DNA of 64,000 bases, taken from Marinobacter lipolyticus SM19. Lineage in GTDB: Bacteria > Pseudomonadota > Gammaproteobacteria > Pseudomonadales > Oleiphilaceae. Where the stretch lies: positions 354,448-418,447 of the forward strand of contig NZ_KE007306.1 of the NCBI RefSeq assembly GCF_000397065.2. Direction: 5' to 3'. The position numbers were made by a program, and so were the translations under genes. The notes beneath the pieces were generated by a model, which ran no database searches, was not told the origin of the DNA, and saw only the letters and a list, made by a program, of their open reading frames with translations. Positions 55,724 to 64,000 of the stretch are shown piece after piece (positions within the stretch are counted from its first letter, which is position 1; each line of letters starts with the position of its first letter).

Positions 55724-56764
55724 ATGATACAGCGAACCCCCACCCGTATAGAAGCCCGGCTGGCCGATAACGACTCCCGCAGCTGGCAACAACTGCTTTC
55801 GGAGTCCATAACCAGCCCGGAGCAACTGCTCGAACGGCTGGATCTGGATCCGGAACAATGGCTGGCTGGCGCCAGACAAGGCCACCGGCTGTTTCCGGTT
55901 CGGGTACCGGAACCCTATCTGAGCCGGATAACCCGGGGAAATCCCCACGACCCGCTATTACGTCAGGTGCTTCCGCTAACCGCGGAGAACGAGCCTGTGG
56001 AAGGCTACGTTTCCGATCCCCTACAGGAGTCCGGCGCCCTGAAAGCCACGGGGTTGATCCGCAAGTACCGCAGTCGGGCACTGCTGATGGTGACCGGACA
56101 ATGCGCCATTAACTGCCGCTACTGCTTCCGCCGCCACTTCCCCTATGAAGAACACCGTTTATCGGCTGCGGACCGGGCCCATGTCATCGACACCCTGGCC
56201 CGGGACAGCGAAATAAATGAAGTCATCTTCAGTGGCGGGGACCCCCTGGCCGTCAATGACAGGCTACTCGCCGCCTGGGCAGAATCCATCAGCACCATCC
56301 CCCACATTCGACGACTGCGCATTCACACCCGGTTACCGGTGGTGATCCCCCAGCGGGTGTGCGACTCCCTGCTGGCCTGGCTTTCGAGGACGCGCTTGCA
56401 GGCCGTGATGGTACTCCACGTTAACCACCCCGCGGAACTGGACCTGCAAACCCGCCAGGTGCTTGGCCAATTGCGGTCAGCCGGCGTCACTCTGCTCAAC
56501 CAGAGCGTCATCCTGAAGGGGGTCAACGACAACGCGGACGTGCTTTGCGAACTCAGCGAACGGCTATTTGACGCAGGCGTGCTACCCTACTACCTTCACG
56601 CCTTCGATCCGGTTGCCGGTGCGCACCACTTTGACGTCACCGACGACCGGGCACGAGAGCTTGTGCGAAACCTGCTGGCAATGTTACCCGGATTCCTGGT
56701 TCCCAGACTGGTGCGAGAGGTGCCCGGAAAAACGGGAAAAACGCCCATCGACCTGTTCGCATGA
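55724..56764 (+). CDS. epmB: EF-P lysine 2,3-aminomutase EpmB
   Basis: 346 residues from ATG 55724 (AGGG upstream; an ATG at 55682 would add 14 residues not typical of the family). EpmB is a radical SAM, PLP-dependent mutase converting lysine to the beta-lysine used by EpmA. The cluster motif is CAINCRYCFRRHFPY, with DEVIFSGGDPL-like NEVIFSGGDPLAVND, IHTRLPVVIPQRV, LLNQSVILKGVNDN and PYYLHAFDPVAGAHHF. The complete epmA-efp-epmB set is here. Confidence 0.94.
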   Translation: MIQRTPTRIEARLADNDSRSWQQLLSESITSPEQLLERLDLDPEQWLAGARQGHRLFPVRVPEPYLSRITRGNPHDPLLRQVLPLTAENEPVEGYVSDPLQESGALKATGLIRKYRSRALLMVTGQCAINCRYCFRRHFPYEEHRLSAADRAHVIDTLARDSEINEVIFSGGDPLAVNDRLLAAWAESISTIPHIRRLRIHTRLPVVIPQRVCDSLLAWLSRTRLQAVMVLHVNHPAELDLQTRQVLGQLRSAGVTLLNQSVILKGVNDNADVLCELSERLFDAGVLPYYLHAFDPVAGAHHFDVTDDRARELVRNLLAMLPGFLVPRLVREVPGKTGKTPIDLFA

Positions 56765-56892
56765 CACCCGGCTCGGGTGCGCAGTTGGCCTGATATCACT
56801 TGTGAAAGTTTGTCAACTCGTGAACTTCTCGCTTTCTGTTCCACCTTTGCTATTTTACAGTTCAAGAACTTGGTATAACTTGGCGCAAAAGA

Positions 56893-58704
56893 ATGGAAGG
56901 AACGATTCTGAAACCCGAACTCCGTGTTCCCGAACAAAGAACGGCGAGCCTCTCGTTTTGCGAGACTTCTCCCAAAGCCTTCCGGAACTGGGTCAGCCAG
57001 TTACCGATGGCGAATATTGGTGAAGCATCACGCCAGCTGTACCATGCCATCATCGAGTTGAATCATCTCTTTATTGCTCCCCAGCAGCGCCTGCAGTTCC
57101 TGGAAATGCTGAGACCAAAGATTCACTTTGTGTGTACCGAACTGTCACGCCACTATCTTGGCCTGTCAGTGGCACTACCAGAAAAGCAGCGCAAGATCGC
57201 GAATCTTTCCCAGGCATTGCAGCTCCACTCCGCTGGCGGCTATAAGCTGTGCATACAGGAACTCCTGGACAGCAGCAGCCTGGACAAGAATCGTAAAGCG
57301 GTTGCCCTGTCGGTGCATCGTGCAATCTCCGAGTTGGCGGCCACCATCCTTCGCGCCCACCAGCTCTACTGTCCCAGCCCTCCGCACAGCTGGCTGGAAT
57401 GTCACCGGCTGTTCCGTTTTGCCTATCGCAACAAACTGGCCGGCATCGACATTGACGATAACACTCTGACGCACCGCCATAGCAGTACCGTCGAAGATGC
57501 CTACAAACGCGTCCTGCTATTGGGCTGTGCACGTCCGAATCAGCTACGACAAAACGAGTTACTACAGAGCTACGAGTTGTTTGAAACCTGGACGGAGCAT
57601 GTCCGCTGCGGCCCCGACATCGGCGATGACAGCCTGTTCGCGGTCAACATGGAGCAAGACAGCCCGCCGATCTACCGAAGCCTTCTGGAACAAGGTCCTG
57701 ATGGTGACACCTTCGGTTTTGACACCGTTGAACTGTCGCAAATGCTGTCAGAGGCACTCCAGGCAGGACTCGCGCGGGGTCAGGACAAAAGCGGTCTGAA
57801 ATTGCCTCCAAGAACCAACGAAACCATGTTGACTCACCTGAGTCAGGCGTTGGGCATTCTTGCCAAACGCAACTTCAACCGCATCTCCAGCCAAGGTAAG
57901 CTGGAGATCAGTGTTGGACTGACTGCCACGCATTATTATGTTGCCGGTGAAAAACAGTTTCATGAATTCGTCAGAGGCAATGACAGCGGACAGCATGACA
58001 CTTCCAACCCCTTCACCTCGCCATCATCTCGCCCGAATGAGGATGTCTGGGCTCAAGCACACGACGCAGCCCCGTTGGAAGATCGATCCAGCTCCTCCGA
58101 TACGCCGATCAATTTCCGTAACAGTGCCGGCAAGTTACCTCAATACGATACCGGCAAGAAGCAACGGCCACCGTCACACCAGGCCCTGCTCGTAAACAGC
58201 AGTCCCGGGGGGTATTGCGCTGCCTGGGAAAGCAACGTGCCCCCAACGCTGCAGACCGGCGAAATTCTCGGAGTCAGGGAACACGCCAGTCACCCCTGGA
58301 GCATAGCCGTGGTACGCTGGATTCGTCAGATCAAGCACAAGGGCACACAGATAGGCATCGAGCTACTGGCGCCGAGCGCCGCCCCCTGCGGTGTTCGCCT
58401 CATCCAGAAAGTCGGCGCCAGCAGCGAATACCTCCGAGGATTGTTGTTGCCGGAAATCAGCGTAGTCAATCAGGCTGCGACACTGATTACACCGAAGCTG
58501 CCTTTTCAGGCTGGCAGCCGTATATCACTGCTTCACGACGGGCGCGAGGATAATGGCCAGTTGTCGCGAAAGCTGGCCGCCACTGGCAGTATCAGCCAGT
58601 TTGAGCTGAAATTGCAGAATAGCAGTGCCTTAAGCACCGGCACGGCGCGGTCTCAGGCTGGCACGAATGAGGATGAATTTGACTCTCTGTGGCCCTCCCT
58701 GTAG
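56893..58704 (+). CDS. fimW: FimW-like c-di-GMP-binding protein (PilZ-like C-terminus)
   Basis: 603 residues. The first two thirds are mainly helical without a recognised motif (VHRAISELAATILRAHQLY, DAYKRVLLLGCARPNQLRQNELLQSYELFETW). A Ser/Pro-rich linker lies near residues 365-420. The C-terminal part (GEILGVREHASHPWSIAVVRWIRQIKHKGTQIGIELLAPSAAP) has the PilZ-type barrel pattern, W-x-I-x-x-V-R-W and G-I-E-L-L, but no clear RxxxR motif. It sits directly before fimX, the place of PA4958 (FimW), which as I recall boosts type IV pili on surface contact in Pseudomonas. The name therefore rests on position and the PilZ-like end. The ribosome site is weak. Confidence 0.7.
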   Translation: MEGTILKPELRVPEQRTASLSFCETSPKAFRNWVSQLPMANIGEASRQLYHAIIELNHLFIAPQQRLQFLEMLRPKIHFVCTELSRHYLGLSVALPEKQRKIANLSQALQLHSAGGYKLCIQELLDSSSLDKNRKAVALSVHRAISELAATILRAHQLYCPSPPHSWLECHRLFRFAYRNKLAGIDIDDNTLTHRHSSTVEDAYKRVLLLGCARPNQLRQNELLQSYELFETWTEHVRCGPDIGDDSLFAVNMEQDSPPIYRSLLEQGPDGDTFGFDTVELSQMLSEALQAGLARGQDKSGLKLPPRTNETMLTHLSQALGILAKRNFNRISSQGKLEISVGLTATHYYVAGEKQFHEFVRGNDSGQHDTSNPFTSPSSRPNEDVWAQAHDAAPLEDRSSSSDTPINFRNSAGKLPQYDTGKKQRPPSHQALLVNSSPGGYCAAWESNVPPTLQTGEILGVREHASHPWSIAVVRWIRQIKHKGTQIGIELLAPSAAPCGVRLIQKVGASSEYLRGLLLPEISVVNQAATLITPKLPFQAGSRISLLHDGREDNGQLSRKLAATGSISQFELKLQNSSALSTGTARSQAGTNEDEFDSLWPSL

Positions 58705-58769
58705 CTTCAGCACCTCGGGTGCCATCGACGGGGAGGCACCGTACATGCGTATCACGAGACGTCTGACGA

Positions 58770-60854
58770 ATGCAGAAAAAGAACGCCACCGTACACCTTC
58801 TGATTCTTGATCCCTCACAAAATGACGCTGAGTCTCTGATCAGCCTGTTGAGGAATTCCGGAAAAGCCACCAGGGCTCACCGAATTACTTCCGAGGAAGA
58901 CCTGGAAGAAGCACTGAAAAGCGGTAGCTGGGACTTGTTACTGGCCCGTGATATCGATCAGGAGTTCCGCGCAGACGACGCGCTGGCGATGATTCGCCGC
59001 ATGGACAAGGATATTCCCTTCGTGCTTTTAACCGGCGAATACGACAGGGACCGAACCGTTTCGATGATGCGTGCGGGTGCCCAGGATACCGTGCCGTTTG
59101 AATATACTGACCAACTGGTTCTCGTGGTCAACCGGGAACTGGCGGCGCTGGACGAAAGGCGACGCCGGCGGGTTCTGGAATCACACCTCAGAGAAGCCGA
59201 ACAGCGCTGCCAGCTGTTACTTGAAAGCTCAAAGGATGCCATCGCCTACATCAATGACGGCATGCACATCTACGCCAACCAGTCCTACCTGGAGTTCCTC
59301 GGCCACGAAGATATTGATGAACTGATCTGCATTCCCGTTCTCGATACCCTGACCCCGGATAGCCAGGACCGGTACAAAGAGTTCATGAAGTCCTTTGCCG
59401 AAAGCGGCAAAGACGGCATGACCCTGACCTGTGTCGCCCGTCGCAGCGATGACCACGAACTGAACGTTGTCATGTCGGTATCGTCGGCCACATACGACGG
59501 CGAGGCGTGTACCCAGATCGTACTCCAGCCAGAACACAGCGATGCTGAGCTGGAAGAAAAACTGCGCCAGATAAGCAGTCAGGATTTGCTCACTGGCCTG
59601 TATAACCGGCAATACCTGATGGACGCCCTGGGTCAGGCCGTCGCCTTGGCCGGCAAGAACAACGAAAGTGGCGCCCTCGCCTATATTGCGCTGGACAATT
59701 TCATGAGCCTGAAGGGCCGGGTTGGCATTGCCGGCGCGGATCTTCTGCTTGGCGACCTGTCCAACATATTGCGGGAGCATGCCCCCGAGGGCGCAACATT
59801 GGCCCGTTTGAGTGACGATGCCTTCTGCCTGCTATGCCAGCCCGGCGACGAAAAAGAGCTGGCCAGCCAGTGTGAAGAGCTTTGCAGAACCGTAGAAAAT
59901 CACTTGTTTGATATCAACGGTCGAACGGTCCCGGTGACACTGAGCATTGGTGTGGCAGCGGTGACCGAGAACTCTCCGAAAGCACCGGACGTCCTTGGGC
60001 GCGCCCATACGGCCTCGGCCGAACTCAAGAAGAAAGATGGCCACGAGCAGGGCAACGGTGTACTGATTTACAATCCGACCGACTACGAAGCCCTGGACGA
60101 CACCAATTCGGCAGAAGCGATTCAGAAGGCTCTGGATGAGAATCGTTTCCGCCTGCTGTTCCAGCCCATCATCAACCTGAGGGGAGAAGGCGAGGAACAC
60201 TACGAAGCCTTCGTGAGGATGCTGGACAAGGATGGCGAGGAAGTCTCGCCCTACGATTTCCTGCCACCGGTCGGACCTACCGACATGTCGATCAAGATTG
60301 ACCGGTGGGTGATTCTGCAAACCATCAAGCAGCTTTCCAGCCACCGTTCCCGGGGCCACGATACCCGATTGTTCCTGAACATTACCGCAGAAACCCTGGA
60401 AGACAAGACCTTCACTTCCTGGCTGAGTGTTGCCCTCAAGGCTGCCAGGTTGCCCGGCGACTCGCTGATTTTCCAGATCCGCGAGGGAGACGCCAACAAT
60501 TACATGAAGCAGGCCAAGGACTTCTCCAAGGCCATTCACGAACTGCACTGCAAGCTTTCCATCTGTCAGTTCGGTTGTGCCCTGAACCCGTTCAACACAC
60601 TGAAACACATCAACGTGGACTACGTGAAGATTGACGGATCCTTCACCGAAGAAATCCAGAAAAGCGATGAGGCCAAGGAAGGGGTCAAGGAGATGGTGAA
60701 GAGCCTGCAAAGCGCTGGCAAACTGACCATCATTCCGTTGGTTGAGAATGCCGGTGTACTGGCCACGCTCTGGCAGGCCGGGGTGAACTACATTCAGGGC
60801 TACTACCTGCAGGCACCGGTGCCAGAAATGAACTACGACTTCGGGGATCAGTAA
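58770..60854 (+). CDS. fimX: FimX-like c-di-GMP receptor for type IV pili
   Basis: 694 residues against 691 in P. aeruginosa FimX, with matching order: degenerate receiver (1-130, VHLLILDPSQNDAESLISLLRNSGKATRAHR), PAS (about 145-255, DAIAYINDGMHIYANQSYLEFLG), GGDEF (265-430, SQDLLTGLYNRQYL) and EAL (445-690, RFRLLFQPIINLRGE...IDRWVILQTIKQL...YIQGYYLQAP). The GGDEF site reads LSDDAF and the EAL site EAF, so neither cyclase nor phosphodiesterase activity is expected; FimX binds c-di-GMP through the inactive EAL domain and sets pilus assembly at one pole. It follows fimW by 65 bases. Confidence 0.92.
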   Translation: MQKKNATVHLLILDPSQNDAESLISLLRNSGKATRAHRITSEEDLEEALKSGSWDLLLARDIDQEFRADDALAMIRRMDKDIPFVLLTGEYDRDRTVSMMRAGAQDTVPFEYTDQLVLVVNRELAALDERRRRRVLESHLREAEQRCQLLLESSKDAIAYINDGMHIYANQSYLEFLGHEDIDELICIPVLDTLTPDSQDRYKEFMKSFAESGKDGMTLTCVARRSDDHELNVVMSVSSATYDGEACTQIVLQPEHSDAELEEKLRQISSQDLLTGLYNRQYLMDALGQAVALAGKNNESGALAYIALDNFMSLKGRVGIAGADLLLGDLSNILREHAPEGATLARLSDDAFCLLCQPGDEKELASQCEELCRTVENHLFDINGRTVPVTLSIGVAAVTENSPKAPDVLGRAHTASAELKKKDGHEQGNGVLIYNPTDYEALDDTNSAEAIQKALDENRFRLLFQPIINLRGEGEEHYEAFVRMLDKDGEEVSPYDFLPPVGPTDMSIKIDRWVILQTIKQLSSHRSRGHDTRLFLNITAETLEDKTFTSWLSVALKAARLPGDSLIFQIREGDANNYMKQAKDFSKAIHELHCKLSICQFGCALNPFNTLKHINVDYVKIDGSFTEEIQKSDEAKEGVKEMVKSLQSAGKLTIIPLVENAGVLATLWQAGVNYIQGYYLQAPVPEMNYDFGDQ

Positions 60855-60874
60855 TCCCCGTTGCCCGTTGAGGG

Positions 60875-62227
60875 TCACTCCCTGAACTCGGCCTTGTCCA
60901 GACCGTGTTTCTTCATTTTATCGTAGAGAGTTTTTCTGGCTAATCCGAGCAGCTCCATGGTGCCCTTGATACTCCCCTGACAGGCATTCAGGGCACTGGC
61001 GATCACTGAACGCTCGAAACCGTCCACCATCTCCGCCAAGCTCTGCTGCCCTGGCACATTGGGCATCAGGCCCTCGTCATTGCCCGCCAGGGCCACAGGC
61101 CCCATCAGCACGTAACGTTCCGCCAGGTTCCTCAGCTCACGGACATTGCCCGGCCAATCATACTGCATCAGCCGGGCGGCCTGGGCGGCGCCAATGGGAA
61201 TACTTTCACGGTCATGGCGGGCGGCAGCCACCAGGGCAAAGTGATGAAACAGCACGGGAATATCTTCCTTGCGGTCCCGTAGTGGCGGAATGTCAACCTG
61301 AACAACATTAAGACGATAGTACAGATCTGCCCTGAACTGTCCGTCGTTACTAAGCGTCTTTAAGTCCGCCTTGGTAGCCGCGATCACCCGTACATCCACA
61401 TCCAGTGGCCGGTTACTCCCCAATCGCTCAACCTTGCGCTCCTCAAGCACCCGCAGCAACTTGACCTGCAGGGCCTGTGGCATGCTTTCCACTTCATCCA
61501 GGAACAGTGTGCCCTGATGGGCGTACTCGAACTTTCCAATCCGAGCCTTATCAGCACCGGTAAACGCTCCGGCCTCGTGACCAAACAACTCACTCTCGAT
61601 CAGATTCTCCGGCACTGCACCGCAGTTGATGGCGACGAACTTTTCCTGACTGCGGGGGCTGTTTTCGTGAATGAAGCGTGCAATGGCATCCTTACCAGCG
61701 CCGGTTTCTCCCTTCAGCAACACATTGGCAGAGGTCGCCATCACCGGTTCAATCGTGGCCAGCACCCGGCGCATGGCCGTGGAATCACCAAGCAGCCTTG
61801 GCCCCGGGCTCGCGAGGTGTCGTAACTGGGCTTTCAGCCGACGATTTTCCAGCGCCAGCTGACGTTTCTCCTGGGCGTGGCGCAGCAGCTCGATCAGCTC
61901 ATCATGGTCAAACGGCTTTTCGATAAAATCGTAAGCGCCCTGCTGCATGGCGTTGACCGCCGTGCTGATATCCCCCTGCCCGGTCAGAATGATCACCGGA
62001 ATCGCCTCATCCCTTTGGCGAACCGCCTCAAGCACCGCCAGCCCGTCCATATCGGGCATGTTGTAATCGCACAACACCACGCCGTCGAAGTCACTATCGA
62101 TATCAGCCAGTCCCGACTCACCATCGGCGTGGCACACCACTTTCATGTCGGCCAGGGCCAGCGTCTGGGCCATCACCTGACGGATGTCAGGGTCATCGTC
62201 GATAAACACCACTGCCGGCCTGGTCAT
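60875..62227 (-). CDS. dctD: Sigma-54-dependent response regulator, DctD type
   Basis: 450 residues. Receiver domain with Asp10-12 and phosphoacceptor Asp54 (VVLCDYNMPDMDG), then an AAA+ domain with Walker A GETGAGKD, the sigma-54 contact loop GAFTGA, Walker B GTLFLDEVES, and PPLRDRKEDIPVLF, ending in a Fis-type helix-turn-helix (GSIKGTMELLGLARKTLYDKMKKHGL). Members of this branch with a DctB-like kinase control C4-dicarboxylate uptake, but no dctPQM or dctA gene is visible. It overlaps the kinase gene by 4 bases (ATGA). Confidence 0.88.
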   Translation of the reverse strand: MTRPAVVFIDDDPDIRQVMAQTLALADMKVVCHADGESGLADIDSDFDGVVLCDYNMPDMDGLAVLEAVRQRDEAIPVIILTGQGDISTAVNAMQQGAYDFIEKPFDHDELIELLRHAQEKRQLALENRRLKAQLRHLASPGPRLLGDSTAMRRVLATIEPVMATSANVLLKGETGAGKDAIARFIHENSPRSQEKFVAINCGAVPENLIESELFGHEAGAFTGADKARIGKFEYAHQGTLFLDEVESMPQALQVKLLRVLEERKVERLGSNRPLDVDVRVIAATKADLKTLSNDGQFRADLYYRLNVVQVDIPPLRDRKEDIPVLFHHFALVAAARHDRESIPIGAAQAARLMQYDWPGNVRELRNLAERYVLMGPVALAGNDEGLMPNVPGQQSLAEMVDGFERSVIASALNACQGSIKGTMELLGLARKTLYDKMKKHGLDKAEFRE

Positions 62228-64000
62228 TCCACTGCCTCACGCTTGCTCACTGTCAGGATGAATTCCGCTCCCGGTCCATCCTCCCGATTCTGCCCGATCA
62301 GGCGGCCGCCCAGGGCCTCCATGATCTGCCTTGAAATGGACAGCCCCAACCCAAGCCCCTGCTTCATGGACTTGGTGGTAAAGAACGGCTCAAAGATCTG
62401 CTCGGAGTTGCCGGGAAGCCCCGGACCATTATCCCGGACCCGACATTGCCAATACTCCCCACCATCCTCGATATCAATCAGAATGCCTGGGGCGGAAGTG
62501 CCTTCCACAGCATGTAGGGCATTGGTCATCAGATTAACCATCACCTGCTCAATACGAATCAGGTCACCATGGCACAACACCGGAAAATCAGGACGTTGCC
62601 ATTGCACCGCAACTCCCTCACTGCTTTCCTGCGCCCGGACAATCTTGAGCGCGGCATCCACTGCCTGCCTCAGATCGATACTGGCGGGACGCCCCTCGGA
62701 TTTACGGGCAAAGACTTTGAACTGCCGGGTCAATTCCGCCATTTTGCCACAAAGAGTCTGGATTTCCGTCAGGTTGGCGTTGACGGTCTCGGTATCGCCA
62801 CGCTCCAGGAACCGTTGACTGTTACGCGCATAGGACTGAATCGCCGTCAGTGGCTGGTTCATCTCATGGTTGAGACCGGCGGACATCTGCCCCAGTACCG
62901 CCAGCTTGGCCGCCTGGATCAGTTCCTGCTGAATTTCCCGTAAATCCCTCTCAGCATCTTCCCGCTGCCGGATTTCCATGAGCAGCTTCTGATTGGATGC
63001 CTCCAGGTCGGCCGTGCGTTCCGCAACCCGACGTTCCAGCTGGACACCGCGCTGGGCCAGCTCCCTCTCCCTTCGATAGCGCTCCTTGAGATAAAGCCAG
63101 GTCAGCACAATGCCCAGATACAGTACGAGCCCCATCGACAGGAAGCTCAGCTGGCTCCACAACACCTGACGCGTCCCCAACATGACCTCCAGCCCCCAGT
63201 CCAATTCCGGCAAGGGTGTGTGAACACTGAGGTATTCCCGCCAGCGATCACCATCGCGAATGCGTACCCGCCGAGACCGTTCGGACACGCCAATCGGGGA
63301 CCCGAGGTACTCGATGGCCATCGGGCTCAGGGATTGCCCGGGATACCGACTCTGAACTCGCGCCAGATCCGCCTTGCCAACATGGTCCACAGGCTTGAAA
63401 TCGCGATAGAGCCATTCCTGTCTGCTGGAAAGGAAGCTGAACCCGTTACTGTCCAGCACGACCATTTCCGCATCAGCAAAGGCTGCGGGTCGCTGCCATT
63501 GAGATTCCAGTTCGGTCACCGGAACTTTAGCGGCAACCACGCCCAGCACTTCCCTGCTTCGAGACTGGATCGGATAGGAGAAATACAGACCGCGGACGTC
63601 AGAGGTAGACCCCAGGGCAAAATACAGGGCCGCCTCGCCGCTGTTAACCGCCTGGTAAAAGTAGGGGCGATAATCGAAGTTGCGACCAATGAAACTGTCG
63701 GCCCGATCGTAGTTACTGGCGGAGATGGTCAGTCCATTGCTGTCCATCAGATACACATCCGAACTGCCCACAATCTCCGCCATACGCTTCATCTGTCGAT
63801 TGGCACGGGCAATCCGCCCAGGGTCCCCGGGGTTATCCAGAGCTTCGCGCAAGGCAGGATGTTCGGCCATCAGCCCCGGGATGGGGCGATAGCGCTTGAG
63901 TTCCCGGTCCACCAACTGACCGTAGCGGAACGCTTCCTTGAGACTCTCCCGTTCCAGCAACTGATAACCAGACCAGGTCCCCAGCTGCCAGGACAGGATG
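62224..64000 (-). CDS. dctB: DctB-type sensor histidine kinase, N-terminus cut by the window end
   Basis: At least 591 residues are visible; the frame stays open to the window edge, so the first helix lies outside. A periplasmic double-PDC sensor domain (YLMDSNGLTISASNYDRADSFIGRNFDYRPYFYQAVNSGEAALYFALG) is closed by a membrane helix (SFLSMGLVLYLGIVLTWLYL). A coiled coil follows, then the HisKA box AGLNHEMNQPLTAIQSYA and the ATPase with NLMTNALHAV, DNGPGLP and GLGLGLSIS. The PDC-HisKA-HATPase layout and the LNHEMNQP box are those of DctB. The ligand is unknown; C4-dicarboxylates are the first guess. Confidence 0.85.
   Translation of the reverse strand, partial: ILSWQLGTWSGYQLLERESLKEAFRYGQLVDRELKRYRPIPGLMAEHPALREALDNPGDPGRIARANRQMKRMAEIVGSSDVYLMDSNGLTISASNYDRADSFIGRNFDYRPYFYQAVNSGEAALYFALGSTSDVRGLYFSYPIQSRSREVLGVVAAKVPVTELESQWQRPAAFADAEMVVLDSNGFSFLSSRQEWLYRDFKPVDHVGKADLARVQSRYPGQSLSPMAIEYLGSPIGVSERSRRVRIRDGDRWREYLSVHTPLPELDWGLEVMLGTRQVLWSQLSFLSMGLVLYLGIVLTWLYLKERYRRERELAQRGVQLERRVAERTADLEASNQKLLMEIRQREDAERDLREIQQELIQAAKLAVLGQMSAGLNHEMNQPLTAIQSYARNSQRFLERGDTETVNANLTEIQTLCGKMAELTRQFKVFARKSEGRPASIDLRQAVDAALKIVRAQESSEGVAVQWQRPDFPVLCHGDLIRIEQVMVNLMTNALHAVEGTSAPGILIDIEDGGEYWQCRVRDNGPGLPGNSEQIFEPFFTTKSMKQGLGLGLSISRQIMEALGGRLIGQNREDGPGAEFILTVSKREAVE

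Noticed and set aside
56765-56892. A gene or strong terminator between epmB and fimW
   Set aside because: No open frame with a start signal and no stable hairpin with T-run is visible; the gap is AT-rich and may hold the fimW promoter, but no hexamer pair is convincing.

Overview
The window looks like a continuous stretch of core chromosome from a marine gammaproteobacterium of the Marinobacter type. This is an inference from moderately high GC, gammaproteobacterial protein families throughout, a gene order close to Pseudomonas (the purA-hisZ-hflC-hflK-hflX-hfq-miaA-mutL-amiB-tsaE-nnr-queG-orn-rsgA-motB-motA-psd-fimW-fimX block) and the style of the intergenic palindromes. I see no tRNA, rRNA, CRISPR array, transposase, integrase or prophage gene.

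Layout. 1-2.0 kb: end of cysD and cysN (sulfate activation). 2.25-3.3 kb: nucleoid-associated protein YejK. 3.4-7.0 kb: the only clearly accessory island, with a lone periplasmic solute-binding protein, a Tle1-like (DUF2235) lipase resembling type VI secretion effectors, and a DUF2931 lipoprotein that is probably its immunity protein. 7.0-13.6 kb: trmH, then miaB-phoH-ybeY-corC-lnt. 13.7-18.6 kb: zinc-ribbon YbeL, leuS-lptE-holA. 18.7-19.7 kb: a small helical protein and an exported endonuclease I-like protein. 19.8-23.6 kb: two large FadE-type acyl-CoA dehydrogenase paralogues, the second with a tandem PsrA-like operator. 23.8-24.7 kb: a SprA-related HExxH protein and an 81-residue protein that looks like the two ends of a flagellar rod protein. 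24.7-29.3 kb: biotin genes bioB-F-H-C-D (minus strand) behind a BirA-type operator; comF is divergent. 30-35 kb: FAD oxidoreductase, srkA with two small membrane proteins, cmoA-cmoB. 35-53 kb: the long minus-strand block listed above (RNA modification, Hfq, membrane protease regulators, mismatch repair, cell-wall amidase, NAD repair, flagellar stator), with queG and rsgA on the plus strand. 53-56.8 kb: psd and the complete EF-P lysylation set epmA-efp-epmB. 56.9-60.9 kb: FimW-like and FimX-like c-di-GMP proteins for type IV pili. 60.9-64 kb: DctD/DctB two-component system, cut by the window end.

Repeats. Two families occupy the intergenic gaps. One is a REP-like hairpin (TGTCGGATTA...TAATCCGACCTAC) with eight recognisable copies, several carrying paired base changes that keep the stem. 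The other is a ~105-base palindrome with a conserved 54-55-base centre and copy-specific, near-perfect 24-26-bp arms, present three times (9306, 9593, 49913). A fourth palindrome with another centre lies near 2.0 kb.

Most interesting points: the orphan Tle1-like/DUF2931 pair with a base-composition break inside the toxin gene; the constant-centre/variable-arm palindromes; a kinase-like CysN tail lacking its P-loop; the minimal rod-like protein; and regulatory sites of PsrA and BirA type. All calls come from reading the sequence and remembered family features; no database search was run.
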